Below, piece by piece: positions 59,022 to 64,000 of a stretch of 64,000 bases of DNA. Position 1 is the stretch's first letter, and each line of letters opens with the position of its first letter. The notes under the pieces are model-generated. The model was not told the DNA's origin. It searched no databases and worked only from the letters and a program-made list of their open reading frames with translations. The stretch lies in NCBI RefSeq assembly GCF_030269605.1, contig NZ_BSTQ01000012.1, positions 232,231 through 296,230 of the forward strand, in the 5' to 3' direction. The DNA is from Lentzea sp. NBRC 105346 (GTDB taxonomy: Bacteria; Actinomycetota; Actinomycetes; Mycobacteriales; Pseudonocardiaceae). Made by a program: the position numbers and the translations under genes.

Positions 59022-60827
59022 GTGACGACGCATCCCGCGGCCAACGTGCCCGACCAGCTCTTCGCCGACCCCGCCGCCGAGGCCCGGTGGCGGGACCGCT
59101 TCACCGCCCCGCGCGTGACCCTGCCCGGCTGGGCCGACGACGCGCCGGACCGGTCGCTGTACCTGTCGAACGCGAGCGGCGTGTGGGAGATCTACGCGTG
59201 GGACCGCGCCACGAACGAGCACCGCAAGGTCACGGACCGGCCCAACGGCACGTCGCACGGCACGCTCAACGCCGACGGCACCGAGATCTGGTGGTTCGAC
59301 GACCACGACGGTGACGAGTTCGGTGTCTGGGTGCGCGAGCCGTTCGCGAAGGGCGAGACGCTGCCGGCCGTCGAGGGCGTGCACGCGGGCTACCCGGCCG
59401 GGCTGGAGATCGGGCGCGCCGTCACGGCCATCGCGGCCAGCACCGACGACGGCACCACGATCTGGTTGTCCCGCAACGGGAACAAAGCCGAGGTCATCTA
59501 CCAGAACGAGCACGACGGCGGCGTCTCCGGGTTGTCCAAGGACGAGACGCTCGTCGCGATCGCGCACTCCGAGCACGGCGACAACCGCCACATGGCTTTG
59601 CGGATCCTCAACGTCGCGGACAACACGACGAGGGCCGAGAAGTGGGACGGCAAGGGCAAGGGACTCGACGCGGTCGCGTTCAGCCCGGTGCACGGCGACA
59701 ACCGGCTGCTGGTCGCGCACGAGCGGCGCGGCCGGGAAGAACTGCTGATCTGGGACCTGAGCACGGACACCGAGACCGAGCTGACCATCGACCTGCCCGG
59801 TGAGGTCACCGCGGACTGGTACCCCGACGGCAGCGCCCTGCTCGTGCTGCACACGCATGAAGCCCGCAACACCATGCACCGCTACGACATCGCCACCGGT
59901 GAACTCTCCACTTTGGACGTTCCACGGGGAGTGATCGGCTCCGCGGGCGTGCGGCCGGACGGCGCGGTCGAGTACTCGTGGTCCAACGCCGAGCAGCCGG
60001 GCGTCATCCGCACGCTGAAGGACGGCGTGGTGAGCACGCTGCTGGAGGCGCCGGGGCATCGGGCCGAGAAGTCCCAGCCGATGGAGGACGTGTTCGTCGA
60101 CGGCGTGCACGCGCTCTACGCGAAGCCCGCGGGCGAGGGCCCGTTCCCCACGGTGTTCCTGCTGCACGGCGGGCCGCACTCGGCCGACGAGGACCGGTTC
60201 TCCGCGTACCGCGCGGTGTGGCTGGACGCCGGTTTCGCCGTGGTGCACGTGAACTACCGCGGCTCGACCGGCTACGGCTCGGCGTGGCGGGACGCGATCG
60301 AGGGCCGGCCGGGCCTGACCGAACTGGAAGACGTCGCGAAGGTCCACGACTGGGCCGTCCAGAACAACCTCGCGGACCCCGCCAAGTGTGTCGTCAACGG
60401 CGCGAGCTGGGGCGGGTACCTGTCGTTGCTGGCGATCGGGACGCAGCCGGAGCGCTGGGCGGCGAGCGTCGCGGGCGTCCCGGTCGCGGACTACTTCGCC
60501 GCGTACGAGGACGAGATGGAGCCGCTGCGGGCGTTCGACCGGGCGCTGTTCGGCGGATCGCCCGAGGAGCTGCCGGACCTGTACCGGGAATGCTCCCCGC
60601 TGACGTACATCGACAACGTCAAGGCGCCCGTGCTGATCCTCGCGGGCGAGAACGACCCGCGCTGCCCGATCCGGCAGATCGAGAACTACCTGGACGCGCT
60701 GCAGACGAGGAACGCCAAGTACGAGCTGTACCGCTACGACGCGGGCCACGGGTCGCTGGTCGTCGCCGAGACGATCCGCCAGACCGCCGCGGAAGTGGAC
60801 TTCGCAAGGCGCGCGCTGGAGGGTTAA
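59022..60827 (+). CDS. S9 family (prolyl oligopeptidase) serine peptidase
   Basis: A 601-residue protein: N-terminal beta-propeller with repeated WD40-like PD segments, then an alpha/beta hydrolase domain. Triad: Ser in NGASWGGYL, Asp in GENDPRCP, His in YDAGHGSLV. No signal peptide, so cytosolic; acts on short peptides or acyl-peptides. GTG start; CAGGAT 7 bases upstream. Confidence 0.92.
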   Translation: MTTHPAANVPDQLFADPAAEARWRDRFTAPRVTLPGWADDAPDRSLYLSNASGVWEIYAWDRATNEHRKVTDRPNGTSHGTLNADGTEIWWFDDHDGDEFGVWVREPFAKGETLPAVEGVHAGYPAGLEIGRAVTAIAASTDDGTTIWLSRNGNKAEVIYQNEHDGGVSGLSKDETLVAIAHSEHGDNRHMALRILNVADNTTRAEKWDGKGKGLDAVAFSPVHGDNRLLVAHERRGREELLIWDLSTDTETELTIDLPGEVTADWYPDGSALLVLHTHEARNTMHRYDIATGELSTLDVPRGVIGSAGVRPDGAVEYSWSNAEQPGVIRTLKDGVVSTLLEAPGHRAEKSQPMEDVFVDGVHALYAKPAGEGPFPTVFLLHGGPHSADEDRFSAYRAVWLDAGFAVVHVNYRGSTGYGSAWRDAIEGRPGLTELEDVAKVHDWAVQNNLADPAKCVVNGASWGGYLSLLAIGTQPERWAASVAGVPVADYFAAYEDEMEPLRAFDRALFGGSPEELPDLYRECSPLTYIDNVKAPVLILAGENDPRCPIRQIENYLDALQTRNAKYELYRYDAGHGSLVVAETIRQTAAEVDFARRALEG

Positions 60828-61008
60828 TCTGACCGCGGCGCCGTCCCGCGCCTCACCTCCTGACCGGTCACCCACGCTGACCGGCACCGCGGAGGCAAAG
60901 GGGGCCTGATGTCCTCGGGGCGCTGCTCGGCATGCAGCCGTTGTCGTGCGCCCGGACGGTTCGGGCGGGGCGTGGGGTCCGCTCGGACGCGTCCGCGAGA
61001 GGCTCACG

Positions 61009-62028
61009 ATGACCGAGCAGAAGTCCTTCAAGCGCCTGGTCCGTTCCCGCATGGAGCGGACCGGCGAGTCCTACACCACCGCGCGCAGGCAGCTGCTGCG
61101 CGAGAAGCCCGTGCTCATGCACGACACCGCCCTGCTCCGGCACGTCCTGGGCGGCACGATGTCCGAGGCGATGCTGGCCGGCCTGGCCGGCGGCATCGGG
61201 TTCATGTACTTCGTGTTCGAGTACAAGGGCCTGGACGCGCCCACCATGACGATCGTCGCGCGGCACCACCCGGACCCCTACATCGCGGCCGCCCTGCGCA
61301 ACTCCGGGATCGAGCACCAGGTCACGACGACCGGCTCGGTCGCGAAGGCCTCGAAGCAGCTCCGTGGCGGCGGCAAGCTCATCTGCACGGTCGATCGCAC
61401 CAAGCTGCCGTGGAGCGGCCGGACCGGCGAGTGGGGCCCCGAGCCGTACTCGGTGGCGGTCGAGTCCGTCGACGGCGACACCGTGCTCGTGCGCGATGAC
61501 GACGCGCACCCGTTGCCGCTCAACGACTTCCTCACCGCGTGGGGCAAGAAGCACGAGATGATCACCATCACCGGCACTGCTGCGAAACCGGACGTGGCTG
61601 CCGCCGTCCGAACCACGGTCGCGCACCTGACCGGCCCGGTGCTGGGCAACAACTTCGACGTCAACTTCGGCTTCTCCGGCATGCGCAAACTGGCGACCGA
61701 GATGCGTGACGTTCGCGGTAGGAAGGGCTGGGCGCAGCGCTGGTCGACGCCAGGTGCGCGGGCGTTCGTCTACCAACGGCTGCACGACTGCATCGAACTG
61801 GAGTACACCGCGCCCTCGGCGACGAGGCCGCTCTACGCCGAGTTCCTCGAGGAAGCGGGCCTGCCGGGCGCGGCGGATTTTCACGCGTCCGGGCGGATCT
61901 GGTCCGAGATCGCCGAACGTGCACTGGAGGCATCGCTGGCGGAGGGCCAGACTGACCTCCATGTCGCACTCGCTGATCTCGTGGACGAAGCCCGCGAGTT
62001 GGAGGAGAAGGCGGTCGGTCGGCTGTGA
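61009..62028 (+). CDS. BtrH_N-domain protein
   Basis: A 339-residue protein. N-terminal helix KSFKRLVRSRMERTGESYTTARRQLL is a motif seen at the start of many actinobacterial cytosolic proteins. Then a BtrH-like region (MHDTALLRHVLGG, EAMLAGLAGGIGFMYFVFEY, then YSVAVESVDGDTVLVRDD) and a helical DUF4872-like C-terminus. BtrH family members transfer or remove acyl groups; the role here is unknown. GAGAGG upstream of ATG. Overlaps the SEC-C gene (GTGA). Confidence 0.75.
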   Translation: MTEQKSFKRLVRSRMERTGESYTTARRQLLREKPVLMHDTALLRHVLGGTMSEAMLAGLAGGIGFMYFVFEYKGLDAPTMTIVARHHPDPYIAAALRNSGIEHQVTTTGSVAKASKQLRGGGKLICTVDRTKLPWSGRTGEWGPEPYSVAVESVDGDTVLVRDDDAHPLPLNDFLTAWGKKHEMITITGTAAKPDVAAAVRTTVAHLTGPVLGNNFDVNFGFSGMRKLATEMRDVRGRKGWAQRWSTPGARAFVYQRLHDCIELEYTAPSATRPLYAEFLEEAGLPGAADFHASGRIWSEIAERALEASLAEGQTDLHVALADLVDEARELEEKAVGRL

Positions 62029-62399
62029 CTGAGCAGCTGACGACGGTGTACTGGCCGGCGGACGAGCTGGCCGAGGTGATGAAGCGCTGGCCGGACGGCT
62101 ATCCGAAGCTGCGCGGTCTCGACCGCCCGCACGAGGCGCACCGGCAGGAGGTCGAGCGTTTCCTGCGCGGTTTCGCCGACTTCGGCGGCCACGCCAAGAT
62201 CGCGGTCGGCGCGGCCGACGAGTACGCGGACTTCGCGAAGGACACCGACCCGGCGGCCGGGAAGACCCGCGCCGACTACGCCGAGCACCTGGCGCTGACG
62301 AACGGCGCGATCGTGTGGCCACCGGGTCGCAACGATCCGTGCTGGTGCGGGTCGGCCCGCAAGTACAAGACCTGCTGCGGGTCACCCGGCTTCGTCTAG
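62025..62399 (+). CDS. SEC-C zinc-binding domain protein
   Basis: A 124-residue protein ending in a SEC-C motif (CxC-x8-CC in NDPCWCGSARKYKTCC), which binds zinc as in SecA tails. The first 90 residues form a helical domain without known family. GTG overlaps the BtrH_N stop by 4 bp. Its end overlaps the convergent dps gene by 4 bp. Confidence 0.85.
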   Translation: MTEQLTTVYWPADELAEVMKRWPDGYPKLRGLDRPHEAHRQEVERFLRGFADFGGHAKIAVGAADEYADFAKDTDPAAGKTRADYAEHLALTNGAIVWPPGRNDPCWCGSARKYKTCCGSPGFV

Positions 62400-62872
62400 G
62401 CCTGCTGGGCCTGCCACATCCAGTGCGCCTGCTCCAGGTCCTGGGTGATTCCGATCAGCAGGTCCTGGGTGACGAGGTCCGGCTTGTCGGTCTCGTCGAT
62501 CCGCTTGCGCAGCCGGGCGATCAGGGCTGCGAGCGAGGAGACGACGGCCTCCACAACCTGGTCCTCTTTGAGCCAGCCTTCGGCGATGTCGGGCACGCCG
62601 GACGACGAGGCGATCGTCTTCGCCTTGCCGTTCGGCGTGACACCCAACGCCGCAGCCCGCTCGGCGACCTGGTCGGCGGCGGTACGCGCCGTCGCGACCA
62701 GTTCATCGAGCTGCAGGTGCACGCTGCGGAAGTTCTTGCCGACCACGTTCCAGTGCGCCTGCTTCCCGATCAACGACAGGTCGACCAGGTCGACGAGCGT
62801 GGCCTGCAGCACCGCTCCGACCGTGTCGCGGTCGGCGTCGGGCAACGGGCTGGTGATCGGGGTCTTGCTCAT
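62396..62872 (-). CDS. dps: Dps-family ferritin-like protein
   Basis: A 158-residue Dps: the inter-subunit ferroxidase motif KQAHWNVVGKNFRSVHLQLDEL (His, Asp, Glu) is intact. The C-terminus ends HWMWQAQQA without a long Lys tail, so DNA binding may be weak. ATG 62872 follows GGAGG. Oxidative and starvation protection by iron storage. 16 bp after the ohr gene, same strand. Confidence 0.93.
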   Translation of the reverse strand: MSKTPITSPLPDADRDTVGAVLQATLVDLVDLSLIGKQAHWNVVGKNFRSVHLQLDELVATARTAADQVAERAAALGVTPNGKAKTIASSSGVPDIAEGWLKEDQVVEAVVSSLAALIARLRKRIDETDKPDLVTQDLLIGITQDLEQAHWMWQAQQA

Positions 62873-62888
62873 AGGATCAACGCCTCCC

Positions 62889-63317
62889 TCAGACGGTGGC
62901 GGTGATCGCCACCTCGATGTTGCCGCGGGTCGCGTTCGAGTACGGGCAGACCTGGTGGGCCTGCTCGACCAGCTTGTCCGCGACGTTCTGGTCCAAGCCG
63001 GGGATGTGCGCGACGAGCTCAACGGCGAGCTGGAAGCCGCCGGTGCCGTTCGGGCCGATCCCCACCTTCGCGGTTACCTCGGAGTGCTTGATCTCAACCT
63101 TCGCGTGACGCGCGACAAGCTTGAGGGCGCTGTTGAAGCACGCGGCGTAGCCGGCGGCGAACAGCTGCTCGGGGTTGGTGGCCTCGCCACCGGGGCCGCC
63201 GAGCTCCTTCGGGGTGGCCAGGCGCTCGTCGATCACGCCGTCGGATGAACGGACCTCACCGTTGCGGCCCTCGCCAACTGCAATCGCCTCAGCCGTGTAC
63301 AGCACCTGCATCGTCAC
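62889..63317 (-). CDS. Organic hydroperoxide resistance protein (Ohr/OsmC)
   Basis: A 142-residue thiol peroxidase. The reactive Cys lies in GYAACFNSALKLVAR and the resolving Cys in HQVCPYSNATRGN, with the Arg/Glu partners of Ohr. GTG 63317 after AAGGAG; ATG at codon 3 is an alternative. Followed by dps, so an oxidative-stress pair; no ohrR is seen in the window. Confidence 0.92.
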   Translation of the reverse strand: MTMQVLYTAEAIAVGEGRNGEVRSSDGVIDERLATPKELGGPGGEATNPEQLFAAGYAACFNSALKLVARHAKVEIKHSEVTAKVGIGPNGTGGFQLAVELVAHIPGLDQNVADKLVEQAHQVCPYSNATRGNIEVAITATV

Positions 63318-63740
63318 GCTCTCCTTAGAGCCAGGGGGAGGATGTTGTGTTCTACGGTCTACAACTTCCTTTGGGTCGAAAGACCTTCCCGATGGTGGCT
63401 CAACTCACCCCGTGGTGAGACGGTCGCCCTGGGACGCGGCTCGCGGAGAGGGCGTTGGGACTCGGCGGGATTGTCGGGGGCTGGCGCTACGGTCGGCTGG
63501 GGGTGTGTCGGCGCGCGGTGGTTGTGAGCGTCCCCCGTATCTCAGGCTAGCGATGGGGACCGACAGTTCTGGGGCCAGCGGTTTGGGTGCGGGAACGTAC
63601 GACGCGGGCGCGGGAACGTACAGCTCAGGGGGCGGGAAGGTACGACTCGCCGGGTTCACCGGCCCCGTGTCACGCGATGCGCGGAGCGCGAGCCGATTCG
63701 GGCATCGGCGGACCCGGGCGACCGAGCCGAAGGCGACCAC

Positions 63741-63831
63741 GCACGGAACCGGCAGCCAACGAAGCAACCGCGCACGGAACCGGCAGCCAACGAAGCAACC
63801 GCGCACGGAACCGGCAGCCAAAGAGGCGACC
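63741..63831. repeat. 31-bp tandem repeat, about 2.7 copies
   Basis: Copies start at 63741, 63772 and 63803, each beginning GCACGGAACCGGCAGCCAA; the third diverges after 19 bases. Confidence 0.9.
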
Positions 63832-63872
63832 ACGCACCCAGAGTGGGGCGCGTCTGGTGGGCACGTACGGAA

Positions 63873-63993
63873 CGCGATTGGGGCTTGACTTGGGGTGCGG
63901 CGTGGTAGCCCTTGTCGGGCCGGCAGATCTTGAATCTGCCGGCGGAGCCGGCCCACCACGCCGCGAGGGGCCCCAAGTCAAGCCCCAATCGCG
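63873..63993. repeat. Very long inverted repeat
   Basis: Outer arms of 23 bases (63873-63895 and 63971-63993) are perfectly complementary, then GGCGTGGT/ACCACGCC and the inner CCGGCAGAT/ATCTGCCGG pair round a 5-base loop. Total arms of about 60 bases. Could be a bidirectional terminator or a mobile palindromic repeat. Confidence 0.85.
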
Positions 63994-64000
63994 GCGCCGA

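Larger units (their letters stand above)
63318..64000. other. Repeat-rich region without a supported gene
   Basis: All long frames here are low-complexity Arg/Pro/Ser/Gly sequence. It contains three imperfect GCGGGAACGTAC-type repeats near 63590-63650, a 31-bp tandem repeat and a long palindrome at the end. Confidence 0.6.

Noticed and set aside
58701..61052. 783-codon frame antisense to the S9 peptidase
   Set aside because: Arg/Val/Ala-rich shadow of the plus-strand gene, with no start signal.

Overview
High-GC actinobacterial chromosome. Gene order follows the Mycobacterium tuberculosis Rv3649-Rv3683 neighbourhood closely: DECH helicase, Tad/Flp locus, Ssd, HAD protein, acetyl-CoA synthetase, Act-holin protein, EphE-like hydrolase, MarP, CoA-type NUDIX, TlpA-like protein, Nth, Crp, MBL protein, RidA, two Get3/ArsA ATPases, WhiB4-like protein, PonA2, YqeY, metallophosphoesterase. 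The inserted genes (MurNAc recycling, kynurenine pathway, GH16/lyase pair) and the style of the intergenic palindromes suggest Pseudonocardiales (Lentzea/Saccharothrix-like). The genus is an inference.

1-9400: 3' end of a DECH-box helicase followed by a decayed second copy of its tail; a stand-alone prim-pol protein; then a minus-strand Tad pilus/secretion operon, ssd > mini-ORFs > tadA > tadB > tadC > small pilin > tadE > tadE-like, almost all with overlapping stop/start codons. The ssd/tadA stop-start junction is multiplied about five times and makes a chain of tiny hybrid ORFs. A 6C small RNA and a probable Ms1-type RNA flank the HAD phosphatase gene, as B11 and MTS2823 do in M. tuberculosis.

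9400-20900: a peptidoglycan (MurNAc) recycling block (secreted GH3 NagZ, NamZ exo-muramidase, AmpC-like serine hydrolase, MurR/RpiR regulator, MurQ etherase), interrupted by a MocR regulator divergent from a carboxymuconolactone-decarboxylase-type protein. Next comes tryptophan catabolism (Lrp regulator divergent from kynA-kynU) and a degenerate Fic-like protein.

20900-35100: acs, nhaA, holin-like membrane protein, alpha/beta hydrolase, a FAD monooxygenase/TetR divergent pair with clear operators, the marP-nudix-tlpA-nth operon, a small membrane protein, crp, an MFS exporter and a second sliding-clamp (DnaN-like) gene with a textbook PafBC-type DNA-damage promoter.

35400-45000: MBL-NUDIX pair, small exported protein, Gfo/Idh oxidoreductase and TPR protein (tail duplicated downstream), two tandem paralogues of unknown function, RidA and DUF4177, two Get3/ArsA ATPases and a WhiB4-like protein.

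45100-64000: PonA2, a 1341-residue exported SLT + GDSL protein, YqeY, metallophosphoesterase, tRNA-Pro(CGG), amidohydrolase, MFS, GAF protein, GH16 and a polysaccharide lyase-like protein, S9 peptidase, BtrH_N protein, SEC-C protein, Dps and Ohr. The end is a repeat-rich non-coding stretch. Many genes show TAnnnT 6-8 nt before the start codon, as expected for leaderless transcripts.
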